Source of the DNA: Chloroflexota bacterium
Lineage (GTDB): Bacteria > Chloroflexota > Chloroflexia > JAMDCE01
Assembly: GCA_023489135.1 (NCBI GenBank)
Contig: JAMDCE010000260.1
Coordinates: forward strand, 1 to 5,748
Direction of reading: 5' to 3'
Length of the DNA: 5,748 nucleotides
Position numbers and translations under genes: made by a program. The notes below the pieces were generated by a model. It saw nothing but the letters and a program-made list of their open reading frames with translations, ran no database searches and was not told the DNA's origin. Shown here piece by piece: positions 1 to 5,390 of the stretch; position 1 is the stretch's first letter; each line of letters starts with the position of its first letter.

Positions 1-48
1 AATGGGTAACATCGCTAAAACAATAATGATAAAAGCCACCCACTTATT
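1..48 (-). other. AT-rich end of window, possible start of a hydrophobic ORF
   Basis: These bases lie just downstream of the molybdoenzyme stop codon and are clearly AT-richer than the rest (17 G/C among bases 1-50). Read on the minus strand in the same frame as the molybdoenzyme, after its TGA, they give NKWVAFIIIVLAMLPI, which resembles a signal peptide or first membrane helix. A GTG at 39-37 could start such a gene, but there is no good Shine-Dalgarno sequence. An ATG at 53-51 overlaps the molybdoenzyme TGA yet meets a TAA after two codons; one A fewer in the AAA run would join it to this hydrophobic frame. The window ends before this can be decided. Confidence 0.2.
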
Positions 49-1791
49 TCATGCAAAGGCCATGTCAGATTCCTTGATCAGGCGGATGATACCTCCTTCC
101 CTGCCGTTCTCCAGCTCCTTGCTCAAGTAAGCTTCATAGTCCCAGTTGTCGAACCATATCTTGCCATCATCGTCTTTGAGACCTAGCTTCTTGCCAATCG
201 CCGCAACGAAGTCGTACTCAGGCAGTTGGCCGAAAATCGGTTTCACCACGGGCTGTCGTAAAGCGACGCTCGACCAGGTTACCCAGTTAAGGTTGAGGTC
301 AGAGCGTTCGAGGTAGGTAGTGCCAGGGATAGCGATATCAGCCAGAAGAGCAGTTTCGCTCATATGGGTATCTACGACCACGAGGAACTCCAGCTTCGAC
401 AAAGCGGCGATAACGTTATCCGTGCCCGGCACCGACAACACGGGGTTCTGGAAGATGACCATACCTGTCTTCGGTTGATAGGGACCCTGGCCAGTCCTAA
501 GGTTGTCGAAAACTTCCGTATAAATCCCCGAGCCATGGGAGAAAGGATACTTCGTTCCATGCCCATCTAGTCTCGGCTGGGTGATGGGCCGGGTCTTAGG
601 GGCATTATAGGCAGGCCCACGCCTATCAGGGTTCAACAATGTACCAGGCTTGTCGATGTTGCCGGTCAGGGCGTTTAGCAGGGCGATCGCCCGTCCTCCT
701 TGCACGGCATTCGAGTGCTGTCCGGGGCCTGACCACGTGTCCACCACAGCTGGCTTGGTTGTCGCCAGCTCTCGGGCTAAGCGACGGATCGTATCAGCGG
801 GAACGCCAGTTATCTGCTCTGCCCATTCGGGCGTCTTGTCTTTCACGAACGCTTTGAACCTGTCGAAGCCCACCGTCCACTCGTCGATGAAGGCTTGATC
901 CTGTAAGTTCCATTCGATAATAGCGTTAGCCATTCCTAGAGCTAACGCCCCATCCGTAGCTGGCCGTATGGGTATCCACTCATGGGCTTTGGAGGCCGTG
1001 AAGCTGAGATAAGGGTCGACCACTACCAGCTTCGCTCCGTTCTCGACGGCTCGCATGAAAACGCGGGGCAAGTGGGACCATTTGGTAGCGGAGAGTGGAT
1101 TCCAGCCGAAGAGCATGATGTACCTCGACTGGATGGGGTCGGCCAGAGGCCGTTCGTCGCCCATAACCAGCTTGAATGACGCCTTGCGTGACACGTCGCA
1201 AAGGTTGGAATGCAGGTAGAAATTAGGTGTGCCGTACAAGGAGCAGAAGTCCTGCTGCGGATGGGTAAAGGAAGCATCTTCGGCGAACCACACCAGCTTA
1301 TGAGCCTCGCCAGCGTCACGCAAAGCGCCCAACTTCGAGGCAACCTCATTAATTGCTTCGTCCCACGATATCTCCTTCCACTTGGGATCCACACCCTTGC
1401 CCTTCTGAGGGTTGGTGCGTCTCAAGGGTTTTTTAAGCCTATCTGGATCGTAGAGAGCCATGATGCCAGCGTTTCCTTTGGGGCACATCGCGGCCCCTTC
1501 CTGTTTGTGCGCCCAGTAATCTGTAGAGATGTTTGATACGCCGATGGGATTGTCAGGATTGGGCTCTATTTTCACTACTCTTCCATTGACGACGTTACAA
1601 AGGATGCCGGTCTGCCCTCCGCACATCATGCATAATGTCGGAATCCATACCCCTTCTTCTCCTAACAGACTTGCGCTTGCCGTCCCGCCGCCTGTGGGCA
1701 GTGGGACAAACCGGCTTCCCATAGCCGCAACCGCCGCAGTCGCAGCTGATAATTGCAGAAATGCCCGACGATTCATCGTTGGCATAGACAT
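49..1791 (-). CDS. Tat-exported molybdopterin oxidoreductase, PsrA/PhsA-like catalytic subunit, short C-terminus
   Basis: This is the catalytic subunit of a quinone-linked molybdoenzyme of the DMSO reductase family, nearest in pattern to polysulfide/thiosulfate reductase PsrA/PhsA. Residues 7-23 are a twin-arginine signal (NRRAFLQ plus a hydrophobic, Ala-rich stretch), so it should act outside the cytoplasmic membrane. The FeS domain has C54, C57, C65 and C103; T61 sits where the third canonical Cys is expected. CPKG at 103-106 supplies the usual Lys between cluster and cofactor. SNLCDVSRK places C198 as the likely Mo ligand. Residues 445-540 match the later molybdopterin domain (FQNPVLSVPGT, SETALLADIAIPGTTYLER). 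The protein ends at 580 residues, while PsrA-type enzymes usually exceed 700, so the C-terminal dinucleotide-binding domain is missing. It follows the membrane subunit by 21 bases; a GGGGG at 1800-1804, eight bases upstream, supports the first ATG, with M3 and M6 as alternatives. Substrate is unknown; tetrathionate, arsenate or other oxyanions are alternatives. Confidence 0.9.
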   Translation of the reverse strand: MSMPTMNRRAFLQLSAATAAVAAMGSRFVPLPTGGGTASASLLGEEGVWIPTLCMMCGGQTGILCNVVNGRVVKIEPNPDNPIGVSNISTDYWAHKQEGAAMCPKGNAGIMALYDPDRLKKPLRRTNPQKGKGVDPKWKEISWDEAINEVASKLGALRDAGEAHKLVWFAEDASFTHPQQDFCSLYGTPNFYLHSNLCDVSRKASFKLVMGDERPLADPIQSRYIMLFGWNPLSATKWSHLPRVFMRAVENGAKLVVVDPYLSFTASKAHEWIPIRPATDGALALGMANAIIEWNLQDQAFIDEWTVGFDRFKAFVKDKTPEWAEQITGVPADTIRRLARELATTKPAVVDTWSGPGQHSNAVQGGRAIALLNALTGNIDKPGTLLNPDRRGPAYNAPKTRPITQPRLDGHGTKYPFSHGSGIYTEVFDNLRTGQGPYQPKTGMVIFQNPVLSVPGTDNVIAALSKLEFLVVVDTHMSETALLADIAIPGTTYLERSDLNLNWVTWSSVALRQPVVKPIFGQLPEYDFVAAIGKKLGLKDDDGKIWFDNWDYEAYLSKELENGREGGIIRLIKESDMAFA

Positions 1792-1812
1792 TCTTCACAC
1801 CCCCAAGTTCAT

Positions 1813-2739
1813 CTAATTCAAGGGAATCATTTGGCCGGCGATCACCGTGACGTAGCGCATCATAAAGACCCCGACCAGCACCAGACCAGACGCGATGGCG
1901 AGCACCGTATTGGAGCGCCTGACAGACGGAAAGGAGAGCAGAGCCAAGGGGATCAGCAATCCAACCAGAACCTGCACGCCGAGGAATAACGATGAAAAAT
2001 CACCTTGGAGCATCTGCATTGCCACTGCCTGCTCTGCTGGTCTCGAGTTGGCCATAACGATCACTTCGGATATCGTCATCGTCAGGTCCAGCATGATGAA
2101 GATGAGCAGCAGCAAACCCAATTCGCGAACCATAGAGAGATCTATTGTAGGGAGATACACCGTGACCTTGAGGTTGTTGCCAAAGACCTTCTCCTTCACA
2201 ATTGCCAATAAGATCAGGATTCCAGCCCCCGAAACTAGCGCCGAGACAAGAAAATAGAGGGGCATGAGAGCTGTATTCCACATCGGTCGCCCCATCCCCA
2301 TGGCCAGGATGAAGCCGGTATACAGTTCCAACCCTACTGCGAGGTGGATGCCAATGATGCCAAAGATCCTCGCCCACCTAAGGTTCTTATTCAAGATGTG
2401 CCAGAGATATATGAGGGCGACTGTAGGGTAGACGGTTAGGATGATAGTGCCCCAGGTGATCGGCGACCTGAAATTCCACATCCAGAAGAGATGGATGAAT
2501 CTCAACGGTTGCTCCAGGTCTGAAAGCAGGAACCACGGCGCAGCTAGCAGGAAGATAGGCGCAAGCAGTGCCGCAAGCCTTGCCAGCGGCTGGTACCTCT
2601 GCACTCTGAGTACATAACCGACGGTGGAGATCAGGAAACAGGCTGCGCTTATTCCTGTGAAGAAGAAATAGATGGCGATGGCTGGCCCGAAAGGAATCTG
2701 ATGGGATGCGTTGAATAGAACGTGGATCGGCTCTTCCAT
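1813..2739 (-). CDS. nrfD: NrfD/PsrC-family membrane subunit, quinone-binding
   Basis: This 308-residue polytopic membrane protein would anchor the complex and exchange electrons with the quinone pool. About eight hydrophobic helices can be drawn, near residues 18-42, 53-73, 93-117, 125-146, 156-181, 203-227, 248-270 and 277-300, as in PsrC. Family signatures include SDLEQPLRF (73-81), SPITWGT (92-98), LYTGFILA (139-146), MWNTALMPLYFLVSALVSG (153-171) and a C-terminal VTVIAGQMIP (297-306). Heme ligands are not expected in PsrC-type subunits and no heme motif is visible. The gene lies 23 bases after the FeS subunit and 21 bases before the catalytic subunit, so the three are very probably co-transcribed. 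The start is supported by a full AAGGAGGT site. The NrfD family also includes subunits of alternative complex III and other CISM enzymes, so the fold assignment is firmer than the substrate. Confidence 0.92.
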   Translation of the reverse strand: MEEPIHVLFNASHQIPFGPAIAIYFFFTGISAACFLISTVGYVLRVQRYQPLARLAALLAPIFLLAAPWFLLSDLEQPLRFIHLFWMWNFRSPITWGTIILTVYPTVALIYLWHILNKNLRWARIFGIIGIHLAVGLELYTGFILAMGMGRPMWNTALMPLYFLVSALVSGAGILILLAIVKEKVFGNNLKVTVYLPTIDLSMVRELGLLLLIFIMLDLTMTISEVIVMANSRPAEQAVAMQMLQGDFSSLFLGVQVLVGLLIPLALLSFPSVRRSNTVLAIASGLVLVGVFMMRYVTVIAGQMIPLN

Positions 2740-2750
2740 TTATCTTATCG

Positions 2751-2758
2751 ACCTCCTT
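2751..2758 (-). promoter_or_regulatory. Strong Shine-Dalgarno site of the NrfD-like gene
   Basis: The minus strand reads AAGGAGGT, a full match to the anti-Shine-Dalgarno sequence, 11 bases upstream of the ATG at 2739-2737. It lies in the 23-base gap after the FeS-subunit stop and fixes this ATG as the start. Confidence 0.8.
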
Positions 2759-2762
2759 AATC

Positions 2763-3491
2763 CTATCTGATGGGACGATTTGAATCGATCCTGTAGTCGT
2801 AGAACCGGTCGGCCCGGGAGACGCCCTCAAGGATTTTATGTCTCTCTCTGATGTCGTCCTCGCTGAGACTAAGCTCTTCCGCCATGTCCCGGTGGTAGTA
2901 TTTGACGTACTGCGCACCCTCTCCCTCGGATTCCATAAGAAACTTGTCTGGGAAGATATAGAAAACTCTCGGCGCAGTGCCATAATCCGGTTTGAGGACA
3001 GCCACAGGGACGGTATTGATCAAGCGAGATACTTCACTGGTAGGATCGTTGATATCGCCGAATGTTCTGGCCTTCGCCATGCAGGTTTCCACACAGGCGG
3101 GAAGCCTCCCTTGATCGACCCGATGAACGCAGAAGGTACACTTCTCCACTACTTTCTTTACCGGATTGACAAATCGCACATCGTAGGGGCATGAGGCGAT
3201 GCAATACTTACAGCCAATACAGCGGTCATAGTCGATGAGCACGATGCCGTCCGCTCTCTGATAGGATGCCTGAACCGGACAGACCCGGACGCAGACAGGA
3301 TTCTCGCAGTGGTTACAAAGCATCGGGAGCGATAGCTTCCGGACGTTCGGATATCTCCCCTTTTCGATCTGCTTCACCCATCCACGGAACGTGCTGATGT
3401 GGACGTTGTTCTCCTGCTTACAGGCCACAGTGCAGGCATGGCAACCGACGCAGCGGCGCAAGTCGATGACCATTACGTACCTTTTCCCCAT
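2763..3491 (-). CDS. Four-cluster [4Fe-4S] electron-transfer subunit, PsrB/NrfC-like
   Basis: This 242-residue ferredoxin-like protein would pass electrons between the NrfD-like membrane subunit and the molybdoenzyme. It has exactly 16 cysteines in four groups: C14, C17, C20, C24; C59, C62, C67, C71; C91, C94, C97, C101; and C118, C121, C133, C137. This is the DmsB/PsrB/NrfC pattern for four [4Fe-4S] clusters. It has no signal peptide, as expected for a subunit exported while bound to its Tat-carrying partner (known for the family, inferred here). The first ~185 residues match typical PsrB length. A further ~55 residues, charged and probably helical (for example MAEELSLSEDDIRERHK at 203-219), extend beyond it. 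It is the first gene of the apparent B-C-A operon. The ATG is preceded by GGGGAGGAG with close spacing. Confidence 0.93.
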   Translation of the reverse strand: MGKRYVMVIDLRRCVGCHACTVACKQENNVHISTFRGWVKQIEKGRYPNVRKLSLPMLCNHCENPVCVRVCPVQASYQRADGIVLIDYDRCIGCKYCIASCPYDVRFVNPVKKVVEKCTFCVHRVDQGRLPACVETCMAKARTFGDINDPTSEVSRLINTVPVAVLKPDYGTAPRVFYIFPDKFLMESEGEGAQYVKYYHRDMAEELSLSEDDIRERHKILEGVSRADRFYDYRIDSNRPIR

Positions 3492-3495
3492 GCGC

Positions 3496-3503
3496 TCCTC
3501 CCC
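3496..3503 (-). promoter_or_regulatory. Shine-Dalgarno site of the FeS-subunit gene
   Basis: The minus strand reads GGGGAGGA, ending four bases before the ATG at 3491-3489. It supports this start for the first gene of the respiratory operon. No convincing -35/-10 promoter pair could be recognised further upstream. Confidence 0.7.
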
Positions 3504-3510
3504 TTAGCAA

Positions 3511-3527
3511 CTCAAGAAATCTTTGAG
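3511..3527. repeat. Imperfect palindrome upstream of the FeS-subunit gene
   Basis: CTCAA at 3511-3515 is repeated inverted as TTGAG at 3523-3527 around a 7-base centre. It lies just upstream of the Shine-Dalgarno site of the respiratory operon, so it could be a regulator site or a 5' UTR hairpin. The arms are short and chance is possible. Confidence 0.3.
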
Positions 3528-3530
3528 CGC

Positions 3531-3541
3531 CAGCCAGGCTG
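3531..3541. repeat. Short perfect palindrome CAGCC-A-GGCTG
   Basis: Five-base arms surround a single A, about 40 bases upstream of the respiratory-operon start codon. A one-base loop is too tight for an RNA hairpin, so a DNA-binding site is the more plausible reading, if it means anything. Confidence 0.25.
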
Positions 3542-3589
3542 TACCTAGTGGCCTCCTACAAAGTGTGGCATATGAAAAGAGAAAGAGCT

Positions 3590-3608
3590 AGCAGGGAAAG
3601 TCCCTGTT
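3590..3608. repeat. Hairpin: 8-bp stem, AAG loop
   Basis: On the plus strand CAGGGA (3592-3597) pairs perfectly with TCCCTG (3601-3606) across a three-base loop. The flanks add one G-T and one A-T pair. No T-run follows on either strand, so it does not look like an intrinsic terminator. Confidence 0.5.
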
Positions 3609-3626
3609 GTTGCAAAGAGGTCTGTC

Positions 3627-3659
3627 GGGGAAACCACCTACAAGATAGGTGGAAACCTT
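3627..3659. repeat. Hairpin with symmetric AAA/AAA internal loop
   Basis: CCACCTA (3634-3640) and TAGGTGG (3646-3652) form a perfect 7-bp stem around CAAGA. Both sides are flanked by AAA, and outside these GGGG (3627-3630) can pair with CCTT (3656-3659) using two G-C and two G-U pairs. GGTCTG (3619-3624) could also pair with CAGATC (3671-3676) as an enclosing helix. The layered arrangement looks like folded RNA read from the plus strand. Confidence 0.5.
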
Positions 3660-3665
3660 ACCTTG

Positions 3666-3681
3666 ATGTGCAGATCCACAT
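3666..3681. repeat. Hairpin ATGTG-CAGATC-CACAT
   Basis: Five-base perfect arms surround a six-base loop, seven bases after the previous hairpin. Its loop is the segment that could instead pair with 3619-3624, so the two folds exclude each other in part. Weak on its own; listed as part of the cluster. Confidence 0.35.
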
Positions 3682-3691
3682 GCACCATTCC

Positions 3692-3986
3692 TGCGACGCC
3701 CCGCTCCCGCACCTGATGAACTCCCTTGGATGTCGCCCTACTGGCCAACGTTTTGCACGAATCGAGCGATCGAGCGGGCCTACTTAGAGAAATAGCTCGC
3801 ATAATGCATCCAACAGGTATGCTCGGCGTGGTCGAGTGGCGGAAAGATTCGGGAGAGATGGGGCCGCCTCAAGACGAGCGGCTGGCAGCAGAGGAGGTGC
3901 AGGCGGCCCTGCAGGCTTCTGGTTTCCACAACGTCGACCGATTCGAGGTAGGGCCATACCATTACGGGATACGGGCACGTAAGTAA
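3692..3986 (+). pseudogene. Remnant of a class I SAM-dependent methyltransferase (C-terminal half)
   Basis: From 3726 the plus strand encodes LDVALLANVLHE, then LLREIARIMHPTGMLGVVEW, GPPQDERL and a closing GPYHYGIRARK, ending with TAA at 3984-3986. This is the second half of a Rossmann methyltransferase, from the acidic strand-4 region onward. The SAM-binding glycine motif and about the first 100 residues are missing. An in-frame TGA at 3717-3719 blocks this frame upstream. The piece that normally comes just before, CDAPLPHLMNS, is found at 3692-3724 in another frame. One base fewer in the CCC run at 3723-3725 would read through as NSLDVALLANVLHE. It therefore looks truncated and frameshifted. 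It faces the intact methyltransferase end to end and is the only plus-strand coding trace here. A functional short protein from the TTG at 3726 is possible but unlikely. Confidence 0.65.
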
Positions 3987-4037
3987 ACGAATGCGTAATG
4001 GCCCGAAACCGAAGCAGGAGTTTAGTGGTTGAGACAG

Positions 4038-4676
4038 TCACTTACCCGGCCGGGCGATGATTAGCTTCACGATATTCCTCGCCAGATCCTCGACGCGCTC
4101 AATCACGAGGCTGGCGCGCTCCACATTCTCAACCGTGCAACGGTTGATGTTGGCGCCCCAAAGACGCACTACGAGGGGATTAACGACATCTGCCAATGTT
4201 CCGGCGAAACCGGTGGGACGCACGTGCTCCAGAAGGAGAATCTTCCCGTCAGGTTTCACGACACGCTGCAACTCTTTCAGACCCCTAATTGGGTCGGGAA
4301 CAGAACAGAAAACGAAAGTCGCCACCGCAGAATCAAAGGTGTTGTCAGGAAACTCCAGATGCTGGACGTCCATGAGCCGCAGATCAATGTGAATTCCCTC
4401 CCGTTCGGCGCGCTGCCGGGCTTTCACTAACATCTTCGGGCTAAAATCGATGGCCGTGACCTCAACGCCTTTCGGGTAGTAGACAAAGTTCTTTCCGGTG
4501 CCCGCGCCGACCTCAAGGACCCGAGGCCCCTTCACCTGCGCCCATAGCCGCTCCCGCCAACGAGAAAAGCCTCCTCTTTCCATGGGGGACTCAAGGAAAT
4601 CGTAGATGGCGGCGATACGGTCGTAACGGGAGCGCACCTTTGCCGTCCGCACATCATCTGGGCCAGTCTCCGTCAT
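4038..4676 (-). CDS. Class I SAM-dependent methyltransferase (UbiE/PmtA-like)
   Basis: This soluble 212-residue protein has the order of motifs of a small class I methyltransferase: YDRIAAIYDFLE (18-29), the SAM-binding VLEVGAGTGKN (53-63), acidic D77 after strand 2 in VTAIDFSPKML, DVQHLEFPDNTFD (103-115), and VKPDGKILLLEHV (140-152) after strand 4. The pattern resembles ubiquinone/menaquinone and phosphatidylethanolamine methyltransferases; the substrate cannot be told from sequence alone. The frame stays open to an ATG at 4748, but the start chosen here is the ATG at 4676-4674. It overlaps the previous gene's stop as ATGA and has GGAGG just upstream, which points to translational coupling; the extra 24 upstream residues are only the overlapped end of that gene in another frame. 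It is the third gene of a SHOCT-PepSY-methyltransferase group. Confidence 0.9.
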   Translation of the reverse strand: MTETGPDDVRTAKVRSRYDRIAAIYDFLESPMERGGFSRWRERLWAQVKGPRVLEVGAGTGKNFVYYPKGVEVTAIDFSPKMLVKARQRAEREGIHIDLRLMDVQHLEFPDNTFDSAVATFVFCSVPDPIRGLKELQRVVKPDGKILLLEHVRPTGFAGTLADVVNPLVVRLWGANINRCTVENVERASLVIERVEDLARNIVKLIIARPGK

Positions 4677-5377
4677 CGCCCTCCACCACTGGCTCCCGCC
4701 TGGAAGTCTTGCATCTGGATGAAAGGACCGTGCCATGCGTGGTACCAAACCTCGCCGTTGTAGCCGTTGACGGAGAGCATTCCCTCAATATCTCCCGCCG
4801 TCCTGCGTACTGTATGCAAGGTGTAATAACCGTAGAAATGATCGGGCTCGGCTACGTCGAGCGGCAACCCCTGTGTTTTGAGGTACTGCCTTGCTAGCTC
4901 TTGCGCCTTGTCCGGCCCGATAGGCATTTCCGCGCTCTGACTGGAGCGTCGCCACCCCATCATCCCGTACTTGGTGTTCCAAACCATGTTTGGTCCCATT
5001 TCAGGGAACACCGCTCCCGAGTATTTATCGATGAGCAGCTCGAAGGCATGCACACCAGTATCCCGTTCTATCACTTGAGCATAGTAGTTGGCACCAAACT
5101 CCATTACCTCGTCTAGCGCGAGGTTCGGGTTGCCGGAGCTGGCGATGTAGTTGCGAACGCTATCGCCAGCCCGTTCGATGCCAATCGGAGTTGCGCTTGC
5201 AGCCACTGGCCCGCCCATCATTGCAGACATCCCCATCATCCTTTCAGGGGAAGGACCCATACCGAAGTCCCAACTGCTGAAGCCAGAGGGTGCGGCGATC
5301 GCAGTGCTGACGATGAGACCAACGATCCCAACGATCAGAGCGACCAGCCCGGCGATGAGAAATCCTTTTGCCCGCAT
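4673..5377 (-). CDS. Exported or membrane-anchored protein with two PepSY-like repeats
   Basis: This 234-residue protein starts with a strongly hydrophobic segment (6-29) ending STAIAA, which is either a signal peptide or a membrane anchor, so the rest should lie outside the membrane. A Met-rich patch follows (FGMGPSPERMMGMSAMMGG, 38-56), which might bind copper or another soft metal. Two similar units then appear, about 64-132 and 151-222. Each begins PIG, has A...R.Y....G.P, a YY pair in the middle and closes with G.V....GP, as in PepSY-like domains. Function is unknown; PepSY modules often bind or inhibit peptidases or sit in membrane redox proteins. The ATG has AGGAGG seven bases upstream. 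It begins 11 bases after the SHOCT gene and overlaps the methyltransferase by four bases. Confidence 0.8.
   Translation of the reverse strand: MRAKGFLIAGLVALIVGIVGLIVSTAIAAPSGFSSWDFGMGPSPERMMGMSAMMGGPVAASATPIGIERAGDSVRNYIASSGNPNLALDEVMEFGANYYAQVIERDTGVHAFELLIDKYSGAVFPEMGPNMVWNTKYGMMGWRRSSQSAEMPIGPDKAQELARQYLKTQGLPLDVAEPDHFYGYYTLHTVRRTAGDIEGMLSVNGYNGEVWYHAWHGPFIQMQDFQAGASGGGR
4680..4684 (-). promoter_or_regulatory. Shine-Dalgarno site setting the methyltransferase start
   Basis: The minus strand reads GGAGG three bases before the ATG at 4676-4674, inside the last codons of the PepSY-like gene. The spacing is short, but together with the ATGA overlap it favours this start over the in-frame ATG 72 bases upstream. 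Confidence 0.55.
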
Positions 5378-5384
5378 TGGCCGG

Positions 5385-5390
5385 CCTCCT
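5385..5390 (-). promoter_or_regulatory. Shine-Dalgarno site of the PepSY-like gene, touching the SHOCT stop
   Basis: The minus strand reads AGGAGG seven bases before the ATG at 5377-5375. Its first two bases are the last two of the SHOCT gene's TAG stop (5391-5389), so termination and re-initiation are closely linked. Confidence 0.75.

Larger units (their letters stand above)
3492..3691. other. Gene-free stretch with clustered inverted repeats
   Basis: No supported coding region lies here. A plus-strand open frame from 3548 gives a sequence with no family resemblance until about 3692, where a methyltransferase remnant starts. The stretch holds the ribosome-binding site and presumably the promoter of the minus-strand respiratory operon, two short palindromes (3511-3527, 3531-3541) and three hairpin-forming repeats (3590-3608, 3627-3659, 3666-3681). 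No known riboswitch or ncRNA family was recognised by eye. Confidence 0.5.

Noticed and set aside
49..51. The molybdoenzyme TGA as a selenocysteine codon
   Set aside because: The stop lies at the C-terminal end, far from the Mo site (C198). What follows is a hydrophobic stretch unlike the expected domain, and no SECIS-like hairpin is visible in the 48 bases left.
1023..1394. Alternative 123-codon minus-strand open frame inside the molybdoenzyme gene
   Set aside because: It is out of frame with a clearly conserved protein and its own sequence is Arg/Ser/Pro-rich with no domain.
2387..2983. 198-codon minus-strand open frame across the FeS/NrfD junction
   Set aside because: It overlaps two well-supported genes in another frame and has the low-complexity look of a shadow frame.
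3591..3610. RNase P-like GGAAAGTCC motif
   Set aside because: Only this short core resembles the RNase P RNA; the surrounding helices and the other conserved blocks are absent.
3590..3652. Intrinsic terminator from the intergenic hairpins
   Set aside because: The stems are good but no T-run follows on either strand; the longest is TTT on the minus strand.
3548..3787. Plus-strand 79-codon open frame as a gene
   Set aside because: It starts with GTG without a Shine-Dalgarno site, crosses the hairpin cluster, and has no recognisable family apart from CDAPLPHLMNS, which belongs to the methyltransferase remnant.
3987..4037. Bidirectional terminator between the methyltransferase remnant and the intact methyltransferase
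   Set aside because: No stable hairpin or T-run was found in these 51 bases; nothing else is recognisable there.
4677..4748. Upstream ATG (4748) as the start of the methyltransferase
   Set aside because: The extra 24 residues lie fully within the PepSY-like gene in another frame and resemble no methyltransferase N-terminus. The ATG at 4676-4674 has a stop/start overlap and GGAGG nearby.
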